This document shows, piece by piece, positions 23,875 to 35,835 of a stretch of DNA of 64,000 bases (positions are counted from its first letter, which is position 1; each line of letters opens with the position of its first letter). The DNA comes from Apostichopus japonicus. Its lineage: Eukaryota > Echinodermata > Holothuroidea > Aspidochirotida > Stichopodidae. Under the pieces are notes generated by a model. That model was given only the letters and a program-made list of their open reading frames with translations, was not told where the DNA came from and ran no database searches. Position numbers and translations under genes: made by a program. Location: contig NC_092579.1 in NCBI RefSeq assembly GCF_037975245.1, forward strand, positions 11,206,678-11,270,677, in the 5' to 3' direction.

Positions 23875-26800
23875 CTGAAAGTTAAAGCGAGAGAAGAGAT
23901 TTGACTAATGTATTTTAAATTTGCAAAATGGATCATAATTTATATTCAAGCACCTTCCCACGACTCTATAGGTAAGATGTATCTGTTCTAAATCGGATAG
24001 GATTTTACAACTGACATGCCTTAGTATTGTCACAGTATTGATTATGCTAGGAAGTCATATAATGGTCACTAGCTTTCAAAACCTCAACAAGCATTTTACT
24101 GCCTCCTCAAAGCAATTTGTTCCTCTCTTCAACATTTCATTGTTTTAGCAAACACTCTTTTTTTATCTGAGAATAATTTGGAGAGAAAATCAGAACCTCC
24201 AGGAAAGTAGTTGTTGGTAAACTTTGAGCAACTTCGCAACTTTTGGTGGCAATCCTGGTGACCTTTCAGTCTACAAATTTATTACGCATACACTGAAGAG
24301 GCCTAATTGCAACCAGAAAGGAAAGTTCGATATGCCAACTTGATGGGATACAAAGTTTATGTTCTGTAATGAATTTAAATGGGTATTAATAGTCCAGGGG
24401 TGGTGAAATGATTGCAACCAAAAGAACCAAAGAAACCATATAGGTTGGTAGCTGCACAGAAATGATGACAAAGCACAGAAAAAATAACTGATAACGAACA
24501 CAAATCTAACACCCAGCAAGCTGCAGTATTCCAATTGCAAGTGAATTCTGACATTGCCTGTGGCAAACAAGTAGATTCCAACTGCTTGTGGCAAACAAGT
24601 ATATTCTTACATTGCTAACGACTTATTAAGCTCCACTGCCTGTATATCACTTGCCAAATAAACTTAACACTCCCACCCCCCTACCCCCCATACTTTCTTA
24701 CTTATACAGGTGCATCCAATTGATAAGAGAATGCTGTGACGAATTCTGATTTCTATCAGACTAATTTGCTCAAAACCTGAGTGAGTATACAGCTAATATA
24801 GTCTTCTTTGGACAAAAAGAAATATTGAATGACCTTTGACCTCATATTTATGTACACAATCTGTTACCTTCTACTAATTGATTAAAGAGCTGCCAATTTT
24901 GGTTAAAATAGAGTTACAGCTGTACAGACAAAACAAAACAAAAAGGTGTATCACATCATTTTGATACATCACAACCTTAATTGGCCTTTTATTTTTGGAC
25001 TTCAAAGATCTTTGACCTAATGTTCAAATTAATCTTGACCAACATCTAGAATCAATTTGAAATATATCAAATACTCAGTGATTCATGCAGGTTGAAATAG
25101 ATCTACTTTGCCTAAAAAATTCAGGAATTAATGAAAAAAAGAAGAAATTGCTGACAAAATGATGCGGCGAATTGTGACCACTGCAAAAATGCCAAAAATG
25201 GTGCTTTTTGAAATTAAATTGTAGTAAAGCCTATACAGGTTGAAATTGCTATACCTGTACTATTTCATGGATTGAAAAAGAAGCACTGGTTGATATGAAA
25301 TACTCCTTTTGTGTAAGTTTCATTGTAATTGTAGATGAGAGCAGCACTCTCAGCTTCTGGGCTTTGGAAGGTGTGCAAACTTTTACGTGCTGAAGAAACA
25401 AAACAAAAACAAAGCAAGTGATGTTAGATGATAGAAAAGAAATAGCAATCCCTGAAGAGAGATGTGAGAGAGTAAGAGGTGGGTGGAGAGAGAGAGGTCG
25501 AGAGAGAGAGATAGGTGGTGGGGGAGGGGAGGTGGAAAAATGGGTGAATTGTTCTTAATCAATAATCCTCCTCGTGGACTGAATAGGGTATTCTAACCCC
25601 AAGAGAATGATGGCATCACTAAATGAAATGTAGAAAATGTTGTGAAGAAGGGTATTACTGTCCTAGGGTATTCTAACCCTTAGAGGAAGATGGCATTTCT
25701 CAATGAAATGTGGGTTCATATTTTTATTCTTTCAATCGCTAGGGTATCCATTCGATGGCCAGATAGGGTACTGGGAATAAAGTCTTTACGCCATCTATAT
25801 TAAATCAATTTGCAAAGAAGACTACTGGCTGACAAGAATCATGAATTGCAAATACCTTCACTGACAAAGAAATTTGCCAAGTACTGTGAGGTCTTGATGG
25901 AGACCTCATCATGCTTCAGGTTGGTGTCCAGGCTCCATTCAAAGATTGGTTTCTCTGGGTGAAACTGAACTGCATAGAACGGGTACTTCTTACCTGCAAA
26001 AAAGAAAAGAAAAAAAAGGAATCAATGAATGTATGAATCAATGAATGAAAAGAAGGATGAATGAATGTATGAATAAATGAATGAATAAAAGAATGAATGA
26101 AAGAATGAATAAGGAAATAATTAAATAAATAAATGAACTATTTTCCATCCATCCTTTCATAAAATAAAAATAAAAATAAGAAATAAAAGTACTACAATCA
26201 TACAATATCAAATATTATTCCCTGAAATTTTCAGGAGAAAGAAAGGTAAGTTTGACACCATGAATTAATTTATTCACTGTATTTGAGAAGAAAAGGCGCT
26301 TGGCCCTCGGACATCTCTTTAAATTATGAACTAACTTGAAAAGTTCAAATAATTTTATTTTTTAGCTAGAACAGGGATTCACACCAGTGACTTCAGGGTA
26401 AGCTTTTGTGCACACAGAATATTGGAGAAGGCCAAAACATTAACAAACATAAATGCTTGAAGGCTACAGAAAGGATTTTGATTAAAGAGATTCAACAAAG
26501 GCATATAAACTGTGAGCTCTACTGATATCCTTGTGCATGCATAGAATTTCACATATTAAGCCATGTAATTGTTGACAAAATGCATGTGCTTATAAAGTCT
26601 ACTGTCTAACATCAAGTTCACATTGCCATCCTCATGAAATAACATTAATGCACATCAGTTACTGAACAGGGTATTAAGAGCAGCCCAATAACATTTGCTG
26701 ATGTTATCATCAGTGATTGAATATAGCTAACCGACTTTAACCATGTGTTTATGTTTCTAATGTCCACTAGCAGAATAATGCCTTATGCCAGTGCCTATCT

Positions 26801-29800
26801 GTTTTTTCTCCCAGCAAAATCCACTGGCATTTAGCCAGTAGATATAGCCCCAATTTCAAGGCCTGATGTCTGAATTTCTACTCCCGACACTACCTCATTA
26901 CAGCTCTAATAAACGGTTACTCCGTCTTCATTCAGTGATCAAACAGAGGTCACTTGATACACACATTTCAATCTAATTTGTGTATATCCAATACTCAATT
27001 ACAAAAGTTTGTACGGTACCATCCATCCATTGGTAGACTTACCCTCCATCATTGCTATGAATTCTTTCCCGTTATCAGTTTGGCTTGTTGCAACGATGTT
27101 AAAATTATCCTTTAAGCCTTCACTATTACTGAAATTCTGTGAAGAGAAGATTGGAGAGTATTCTTAAGACATAAAATTACTTCCACTGTAAATACCTTAA
27201 ATGGTTTATATATCCTTCATCTGTTCTCTTCAGTTAACGCTATCAAAGCTGCCATTAGTGTTTGATTGTAACTTTACATCTTTTGGTCCAAATCCAGGAA
27301 ATATTTCCAGTGACATTCAAACTTAGAGATCTATGCTCAGCTCCTTATTAGCCAGACACTTATGCAACCACCATAATCGGTCTATGTGATACAGATAATT
27401 ATCATGAAAAAATTCCCAAAGGGCTTAGCAAAATCTCATTCCATTTGGGCGATATCACAGATTCAATGTTCCTTCATACACAACACTGAAAACTTGATCA
27501 AGTCGAAATATGACACCAGTTATCGCATATTTTGCTTTAAATTACAATTATTTTCTTTAATTGATATACTAATATTAATGTCACATTTTTATGGCGCTTA
27601 TACCAAGGTTTCAAAGCGCTTTACAGACGTCATATTACCCCTGGTCAATGATAACCTGTCCCAGAGACAATGCCTCCAGTTGGCAGCAGTTATATACTGC
27701 GCCCAATGACAAGTAACCTCACAGGTACTCATTTAACCCCTGGGTGGAGAGAGGCAAGTGAGATAAAGCATCTTGCCTAAGGACACAACGTAATGAATTA
27801 TGCAGGAAACGAACCAGCAATCCTTGGATCACAAGTACAACGCCTTAGACAATTTGGCCACCATGCTCTCTATCAATACTACCAGATTGAAACCACTTCA
27901 ACATAAAATGTAGCCATAACGGGTTAATACTGAGTCTGAGACTTAAAATTATAAGTTTTCAAGATATTTTCATGACAAAGGAATCAGGGCAATTATATTG
28001 TTCGTTGTTGAAAACCATTCAGTTAGTTACATTGAATAAAGAATAGACACCTACAGTACGTGTCACTGGAAAGAATATCACACCAATTTCTTTTGAAGTT
28101 TTTCACACCTTTTAACAGAAACTCTCAGTGTGTTCCATAATACAATACTCAGCACTAACATCAACCTATTAACAGGGATGTAAGTGCAGCCAAAAAAAAA
28201 AACCGGAAAAATATTCGGAGACCCCAGGTGAATGCCGTCCTAACACATCCTACTCCTAGCTCTGACTACTTACACACTATCGTTATGTTAGGCTAGCTTA
28301 GAAGTATTAGCGCTAACACATCCTACCCCTAGTTCTTACTACTTACACACTATCGTTATGTTAGGCTAGCTCAAAGTTACGAATACGTCGGAGCGAACTA
28401 CGGAATAAAAAACAGTCTCACATTCGAATGCGATCACAAATATCGACTTTCATATGCGTATCCCGTAGATTTCCGCCGCTCACAAATATCACAAGCGTTA
28501 ATTCCAAAACTTATGTCGAGCACCAGCAGTTACGAAGATATTAATTAGCAGTCCAATCAACATGAATTAGGCAAGGTTTTTCAACGACAGAAATGAGCTA
28601 TAGCGATTTGAAGTTCGCACGTACGCAACGATATTCACATGGCACAATGTTGTACAGTGCAATGCGATGATGCGAAACTGGAAATGGTATTTTGAGTGAT
28701 CGATGAGTGAAAATTGAAGTTAGCTTGCTGCAACGGGCCAGGCATTTTTGCCGCGTTGTGTCTTTGATATTCGAACAATTTTGTGGAACTTTATTGGAAT
28801 TAAAAAAAAACGGATTTCCGTAAAAATACGGAAGACTTATTGGAATTAAAAAAAAAACCGGATTTCCGTAAAAATACGGAAGACTTACATCCCTGCATTA
28901 AAAAAAGGAGCACGGTGGTCAATGGGTTATAATATTCTCAAGATATTTTCAAATGATTTTAATTAAGTTCAGCTACTTTGCAGCATTCAATGGTTTTAAC
29001 AGTTTAAACAGAAACTTCCTTTCTGTTATTATCATACTTGATTACCCAAAAGGGTTAGAGAAGGTCAAAGGTAACATCATCTCTCAAGGTGCACTAGTGA
29101 AGAATCTACAGATGCATAGATGAAACTTTCCAGATAAAAACAGAGATCATCAATGATCAAACACCGACTGTGGATTTACTTACTGTCGGAGTTACACTGT
29201 AGTCATGGAAGTTATACGTCACAGCTTTCGTTTTCAAAGCAGTCAGAATTTCATCTGGTGCATTTCCTAAGATCCTGCTCTTATTGTAACCTAGAAAGAT
29301 AAACAAAATATTTCGGATATCAAGTGTTGGCATTGTTGAAAGCATGTATGCACCTCTAAGGATGTCCTATCAAGGGCGTAGGAACCGGGGGGGCTGGGGG
29401 GTGCCAGCCCCCCCGTGAAAAATGTGGAGGGGCGGAATGATCATTCCGCCCCCCCCCCCCCCCCCCGCTTGGCAAGTCAGAAAACCCCTTTTTCATTTCC
29501 AAATAAGAAAAAAAATCTCATTTGGAGCACCAAATTGCATCTAAGGCCAGGTGAAAATACGAAATTAAGTTTACAAAATGGAGTGGGTGTTGAAGTGTGT
29601 TATATTGCAGCAAATTGCATCTGAGGCCACCTGGAAATGCCAAAAATTCCAAAGGGGAGGGGGACACCCCCTCCCCTTAAAGGGCCATCAGTCTTCAGCC
29701 CCCCCAGTCAAAAGTACCTTCCTACGCCACTGTGTCCTATATATTATAGTAAATCATAAATATTGCTAGAAATGCTGATATGATCACAAGGAAATGGATT

Positions 29801-32800
29801 CATAAATAAAGTTTGTACCTTTTTGACAATTTTGCAGTATATCTATTTGAATGGTATTCATTGTAGTAATTTTTCATACTGCTTACTTTTGTAACACAGA
29901 CAGACCAATGTAGCTTTTGATTTAAGTTTCGTATGTGATGGGGGAGGGGGGAGTGGGGGTGGACAAGCCAGAGCTACAGCAGGTTAGCAAAGTATAAAAC
30001 TAAAGCAGACTAGAAGATGAAGGAGGAAAGAGTAAGAGTACAGAAGACAAGCAAGTAATTTCAGATTGAAAGCGTTTAAGCCAAAAAAAGAGACAAAAGT
30101 AAAACTAATGACAGGGCCCTGAGAGGTGCCCAGTCCTGGAAATACCACCCTCCCATGAGTACCTACAGTAGCCATAAGAAAGAAAGAAAGAAAGAAACAA
30201 GAAAACAAATTTCATTCTAACAATGTTGCTCTTATGAATGGAGGGCGATACCAACAAGCTACTATCACTTTTGGGGGCAGATTTTATTTTTATTAGAATA
30301 TGGATTTTCTGAGTTTTGCTTAAAGTGTTGAACACTTATGGCAAAATAAGGTAGTCGTCCATCAGACAACCTAAGCTGGGTTTTAGGTTGTTTGACGTGA
30401 TTTTTGTTCGTCTCGTAAGACAAAATGCAGACAGTAATGAAACGTGATACCTTGTTATCTTTTATCTAGACCTGAGAGTTCAATCCCTGCTATGTACACT
30501 GTGTTGTGGGTATTGACCATAGCTGTATGTATTGACTGTACACTAGTGTCTAATTATTGACGGTAGCATGTTGTGTATGTATTTTCTGGGATTGATGGTG
30601 GTGTCTAACACTTCTGTTACATCTCATTCGAAACTAGGTCAGATTACCGGCATGAGACATTTCTTTGTGCGCGAGTCTTCAATGCCTTTAAGGGTGTAGC
30701 GGAAGCAGCATATTTCTCCTGTTTTGAAAAGACACGTACCAACTTCCAGCGTGACATTAAGATTCTCTCTAACTGCCCCCATGGTAGCTAAAATGTTCTT
30801 CCCAGCTGTAAGAACTGACATCAACTGAAGTCCTTGGCAAGTTCCCCAAATAGGGAAGTAGTCACCCTTCTCATAACTCTGCGAAAGAAGAAGAGACTTA
30901 CTTGAAAGAATTGCACGTTGTGATTACTGACAGCATGGCCAAGGACAGCTGCTGTGTTGCACCTTGTATACTAATCCAGACTAGACTGTTAACTTGTCTT
31001 TCACAAAAAGGGGTAGTTTTACCATTTTCCACCGCCCCCCCCCCCCTCCAGTTGTGAGATAAGGACAAAAAAAGGAGCTTTGTGCAAATCCAACTAAAGA
31101 AGATAACTTTATCAAAACTATATTAAAAGTAACTTTTTTTGGGGGGTTGACACATCACCTCTGCAATAATAAACAGCTACATCATAGTTATTGCGGTTTT
31201 AATGCTATAGTACACAGCAGAACACAATGGCACTCGTGCATTTAAACAATAATCGCCCACCCCCACCCCTTCCCCCCCAAAAAATGACATGGATATTCTC
31301 CATTTTCTCAATTGCAGGTTAAAACACACATGTACCCCATTTGTGATAATACACAGACAGGGAATAGCTTCGCATCACAAAATGCTATGCAGAATGGTCA
31401 AATTGCTATTAAAGTGCATAACGCAGTTTCGTATACTGGAAATACAAAGTACTTGAAAATTTTTTACATAACAGAACATTAAACTTTTTCCCTGACATAT
31501 TGTCCAAACTACAGTACCAGTATTTCTCAAGGGTTTGCAAGATCCCTATCTGACAAACAAGAGTGTACAGTACCTCAGCATGTGACCACTCTCTCAAACA
31601 CTGAGTGAGGTTACAGTATTAACCCATCCATCATCACTGCACGAAAAACAGCAGCCATGGTGAATGTTTCGGAGCTCCATCTCCCAAATCAGGCAAACCA
31701 AATCAATTGATGACTCCATACAAATACACTGCACGGCAGCAATAAATAATAGGTCAAGAGACTGTATTTCCTGGTGTGGCTTTGAATAAGAAACCTAGGC
31801 TGGTGGGGCAGACAGGCTCTAACTAATATGTACACCCACCCCTTCACTTGTTATAAAGTCCTGCCAAGGCATGTATGTTAATGTCATGTTAGTTCTTGAG
31901 TGATCTCCACATGAATAACTCCATGTTTATAATGCAATAATTAACCACCCATTATGACAAAATAATTAAAACAAAAAAATTGTTTTCTACCTGCTTGGCA
32001 AGTTCATAGAATATTTTACCAGCTCTACCATATCCAGACTTGAATAAACTATCAACCTCTCCACCTGGCCATAACATTCTGCAAATAGATAGAAAGGAGA
32101 GTTCATTTGATCAATATGTTAAGGAAATTATTAGGGACATTTTAACGATGAAAAACTATATCTAAAACATGAGATCAAGTACTACTTCACTGGGAAACAA
32201 AAGTGATCATTTCACCCAATTAAATGCTTTTTCTTATTCCCCTGAGCAATACCAACCAAAAGTGTAAAACCAGTAGTAAATATCGGCCTACTGTAGTAAA
32301 GTTGAACGATTGTTCCTTATTTTGATGTAGGTTGGCAGTGGTGACCATCTACATAGAATCTTTCAGTACTTGAATTGCATAAACCAAATGACAATGGGAT
32401 TCTAGAATCCTACATTAAACTGATCTCTGACGTTGATACTGAAAGCCATTTATACAGAGGCACAAAACTATATGTTCAAATGACCACAGTTTCAAACACT
32501 TAAAACACACTTTTCAGCTTATATGTTAAACAATCTTTGGAATGCAATTTCTTTTTTATAAACTTCTCAAGTATTCCCAAGTTTCTGGTTTTTGTCCTAC
32601 TCGGTCTTCACTGACTTTTGGTACTATCAAGCAATGCCTAAGTTTTGTTTCATCTCACAGTATGTTTGATAAAGTGAAAAATAGCTAACACTGTGAATAA
32701 CAAACCCATTGAGAGACTGGAACATCTGTTTGTAATAACTGTCTGTTTGATTCACTAGTATTGGAACAACTCTGGCACCAGCTGATTCAATAAACTTCAC

Positions 32801-34363
32801 ATATGAAGCAGGAATGTAGGTTGGTCCAAACTTTTTCAGGCTCTCAACAGATTCTTGTGAAAGAATACCTGCGATGGTATTTAGAGAGAAAAAAGAATTT
32901 TGCAAGATATACAGTAGCAATGTGTGATGCAACATGATCCCCTTTTCGAAATGTAAGATCAAATTAAAAGGAAACGTTTAACATAAATATATGATATAAA
33001 ATGCTCATGTGTTATGAATTATTTTACTAGGGCCTACATACAGCACAACAACATTTTATTCAAGTTTATATAAAATCCAAATCAATCTCTAAGGATTGCT
33101 TTTCATTGGAGCTAAAACATAAAATTTACAACCAAAGAACATAAATACAAAAAAAGTACAAAAAATAAGGAATAGAATATATAAGCAGTATAGAAAGTTC
33201 AGATAGCCAATAAAAAATTAAAAAGAATGTAAAAATAATAAAACATATATATCGTAAAAGTGAAGATTGCATTATAAAAATATTGAGGCACATTTTGAAG
33301 AATGAAATTTGCACGCTTAGTTTTGAATCATCTAAGACAATGGGAGTTTTATATTTTGTATGGAAGACTGTTCCAGACTCTGGCTCACAATGTATTAGAA
33401 GGAATCCTTGTGGACCCTTTATACATACACATCTAATTTGGTAAATACGTTGGCCTTATAGTATGAAGCAAGACCATGAACAATCTTCCACACTTGAAAA
33501 CAGATATTATAAATTAAAACGCTGGTTAAATTTAATACTCATAAATGTGAGCTCTTCAAGCAGGTCTTTGGCATGGCTCTGGGAGTGACTGTTAATAGTA
33601 TAATCACATACAATGATTTTGAACACACTGTATGTAGTTTCTCTGGAGGGACACCAAACTGGTGAGCAATAGTCAGCATGAGGTAAAATAATTAAGAGTG
33701 TTATAAATACAATTTTTTTTCCAGGTGTCAGACTGTATAAAGGATGAAAGGGGAGACCTTTTTAATTTTAATATCTGATTTTCAAAATGTGCCCTGAATT
33801 GAAATTTGTCATCAACTACAACACCAAGATACTGTAGGTAGACATTTGGACCTGATAGGATCATTATTAACTGACAGTGACAGATTTTCCTCAGGAAGGG
33901 TAGTTTTTTCTTTTACTGCAAATGAGGATCGACTTAGCTTCACTAACATATTTGCAATGTATCAAGTAATGGGCAGAAGAAAGTCAGACTTCACCCCATT
34001 GGCTTCTGAGGTATGGAGTCTGCAAGAAACTCCCAAACTCCTTTCAATGCCACATATTCCAAAATCAGACAATTGGATGGTCAACAGTTTCAAGTGCCTT
34101 TTTTAGTGCAAGGACAACCATATTTTCCTGGTGAAAAGCATACTGTATCAATCACTATCAATTGCACATAACACCAGCTATATCTGTCAGTCACTTCCAA
34201 AAATGCATTAGGCCTAGCCTACCTAGTACATAATTAAAAAACACGATAATTAAACCTAATTGACCAACTTACCGACAATAGGACGATCATTAATATGTTC
34301 GCATTTTGCGTACAATACCCCCAGAGAGGCTAAAGCCAATGTCAGGAGCACTGATGGTGACAT
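23738..34363 (-). CDS. GGH: Gamma-glutamyl hydrolase (folylpoly-gamma-glutamate hydrolase), 314 or 318 aa
   Basis: Lysosomal or secreted C26 peptidase that trims polyglutamate tails from folates. Coding exons 1-7: 34273-34363, 32706-32868, 31991-32078, 30740-30878, 29184-29290, 27043-27136, 25856-25993. The last exon is either 25265-25389 (8a) or 23738-23874 (8b). All junctions are GT-AG, though exon 2 uses a weak GTTTGT donor, and all are in phase. Residues 1-19 form a hydrophobic signal peptide. Family blocks follow in order: RPIVG, ASYVKFIESAGARVVPI, a PGGEVD loop, then the nucleophile C128 in WGTCQG. The catalytic H239 is in VQFHPEK, with E241 two residues on. Human GGH has 318 residues. 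Several N-glycosylation sequons are present (NQT, NVT, NFS). The protein appears catalytically intact. Confidence 0.95.
25265..25389 (-). CDS. GGH: GGH alternative last exon 8a
   Basis: The acceptor after TTTGTTTCTTCAG joins exon 7 in phase 1. It encodes ARKSLHTF, LIYNYNETYTKG and CFFFNP, then TGA, matching the C-terminal block of human GGH (ARKNNHHF, ALIYQF, QQCYIFD). It contains an N-E-T sequon that exon 8b lacks. A possible AATAAA lies at 24988-24993 on this strand. It is nearer to exon 7 than 8b, so it is probably the default end. Confidence 0.88.
25440..25760. repeat. GA-rich tract and about 110-bp direct repeat in GGH intron 7
   Basis: A GAGAGA/GGTGG tract occupies about 25457-25535. 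It is followed by two copies of a segment containing AGGGTATTCTAACCC, GATGGCAT and AATGAAATGT, near 25585 and 25665. Confidence 0.65.
26018..26135. repeat. (TGAA)n-type simple repeat
   Basis: Imperfect AATGAATGAA/GAATAAATG array directly upstream of GGH exon 7 in the gene's orientation. Confidence 0.85.
27580..27869 (-). mobile_element. tRNA-derived SINE, family B, copy 1
   Basis: Read on the minus strand it begins with a tRNA-like head, GAGCATGGTGGCCAAATTG. A box A-like TGGCCAAATTGTCTAAGG and a box B-like GGTTCGTTTCC follow. The body then contains the block TGGGCGCAGTATATAACTG, and the tail carries paired GCGCTTT motifs. The copy at 55180-55440 (plus strand) shares the body and tail. It lies in GGH intron 6-5 space (between 27136 and 29184). 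Confidence 0.75.
28173..28895. mobile_element. TIR element (CAGGGATGTAAGT ends)
   Basis: The left end CAGGGATGTAAGTG and right end GACTTACATCCCTG are perfect over 13 bp. The 723-bp interior is non-coding. It contains a tandem duplication of about 76 bp (CTAACACATCCTAC blocks at about 28230 and 28313) and a second duplication near 28795-28880 with GGATTTCCGTAAAAATACGG. Flanking 8-mers do not match well, so the superfamily is uncertain. It lies in GGH intron 5. Confidence 0.65.
29371..29733. mobile_element. hAT-type MITE, second family
   Basis: Ends are CAAGGGCGTAGGAA and TTCCTACGCCACTG. A perfect 8-bp target duplication TGTCCTAT lies at 29363-29370 and 29734-29741. The interior is rich in C- and G-runs, including a C-run at about 29450-29467. 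It lies in GGH intron 4, about 75 bp from exon 5 (29290). Confidence 0.87.
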
Positions 34364-35140
34364 ATTCTTGTCTTTCTGCACGGAAAATCAACTAGAGAAA
34401 TGCAGAAGGACTCTCCTATAGTAATGTTGCCCGAACTTCGATATAACCTAATAGAATTAACTTTCAGTGAGGTTGACAGTACCGTATGTGTGATATCCGG
34501 TGGTACGGCTTCCGCTAGATTCAAGTTGCCCCTACAGTATCTCTAGGCTGAAGCCAGCCAACAGCCTGCTGAAAAAATTAACACAGTCTACCTCGAATAG
34601 GGTATTGAAAGTCGTGCATATTACCCACATTTACTCATTCGAGCGGTTGTCACGTTACTGCCAGGTGACCGCGTTATACCTACTTTTGAGTATTATTTTG
34701 CTGTTTGCTAGCTCTGCCTGAAATATTCAGTCCGGTGCCCCTATCAAACCGGAAGACTATTGTTCAAATCATGTGACTTCACGTTATTGTTATGATAAAA
34801 CTGTTATGAAATTTGGGATATAAACAACGTGCTGACTACATTGCCTACCACAAAATATGCTAGATGAACTCAATAAAGTTGAAGTGACGTCACTTGCAAA
34901 TACGCCATACGTGACGTGCTTTGTTTGGATTTCGACCACGATCAGTAAGCGTTGTAAAGATGACTATTGCATAATCGCCAGTCAAGATTTGTGTGGTAAC
35001 TGCAGTGACGTATTAGCGGTATTAGCTCTATAATATTAATAGTGCAATCTAGCACTGATGATGCCCAGCACCGCTGTAACACGACCCAGGACCATTTAAA
35101 GTCTCGCTCTCCAGAGTGTGAACTGCTTCTCTTAAATTTA
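34364..35140. promoter_or_regulatory. candidate divergent promoter, GGH (-) and small-ORF gene (+)
   Basis: The region contains a 14-bp perfect palindrome AAGTGACGTCACTT at 34882-34895 with a full CRE core. CGTGACGTGC follows at about 34910 and a further GTGACGT near 34994. A possible 5' non-coding exon of the + strand gene ends at the donor-like TTTAG/GTACGT near 35139. No transcription start can be fixed from sequence alone. Confidence 0.45.
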
Positions 35141-35835
35141 GGTACGTTTTCGATGAGTCAATTATTGAATTGGCCAAGGTCTTATCACTTCTTAGTCGTC
35201 CAAAGATTAACAAGTGAGGATTTCATTATTTAAATATTCGCTTAAGTAGCCTGATATAGGCCTAGGCTGCAGGCCTAACTGTGATACTACTGATAGGCTA
35301 CAGTAGGTTAATCGCCTACTTATCAAATACTGACATGTGTTACCAAGCGTAATGCCAATACCACTTTACCAGTTTTAACACTAGTTACAAGGATTGGATG
35401 TTCGGTTGTTGTAGTAAAAATGTTAGCAATAGCAGTTCAGGGATTGCAGTAAACAACATGCAAAGGATAAGAAGAAAGTCATAAGTGATCTCCAGCTTCC
35501 AAATATAACATTAGCTTTGGCTTTAATGTTATACTTGATGACATGAAAGACCCCACTTGAGGCCAAATACGAGATTTCATGTATACTAGCGGCAGTCACC
35601 AAAGGCATTATATTTAAATCGTGACTCAACAGAAGCCAGTAGCTCGACAACCTCATGTGTAATTACTTTTGTTAAATATGCTAACATGAAGATTTTTATC
35701 AACTTAACACAACAATTTCATGTGATTATTACAACCTAGCAAATTCAATCCTTTTGCAATTAAAAGTATGCTATGTCTCTCTGAATGCTTCTGTGTATAA
35801 TAAATGAATACAACTAGTTTAAAGCAGATTATACA

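Noticed and set aside
33673-34106. Short ORFs on both strands, one with a faint reverse-transcriptase-like phrase (YLGVVVD)
   Set aside because: The fragment may be a tiny LINE remnant around 33540-33870, but only one short block is recognisable, too little to call.
10460-34363. Functional linkage or operon of galactokinase and GGH
   Set aside because: The genes share orientation but are separated by more than 3 kb, with separate starts and unrelated pathways.
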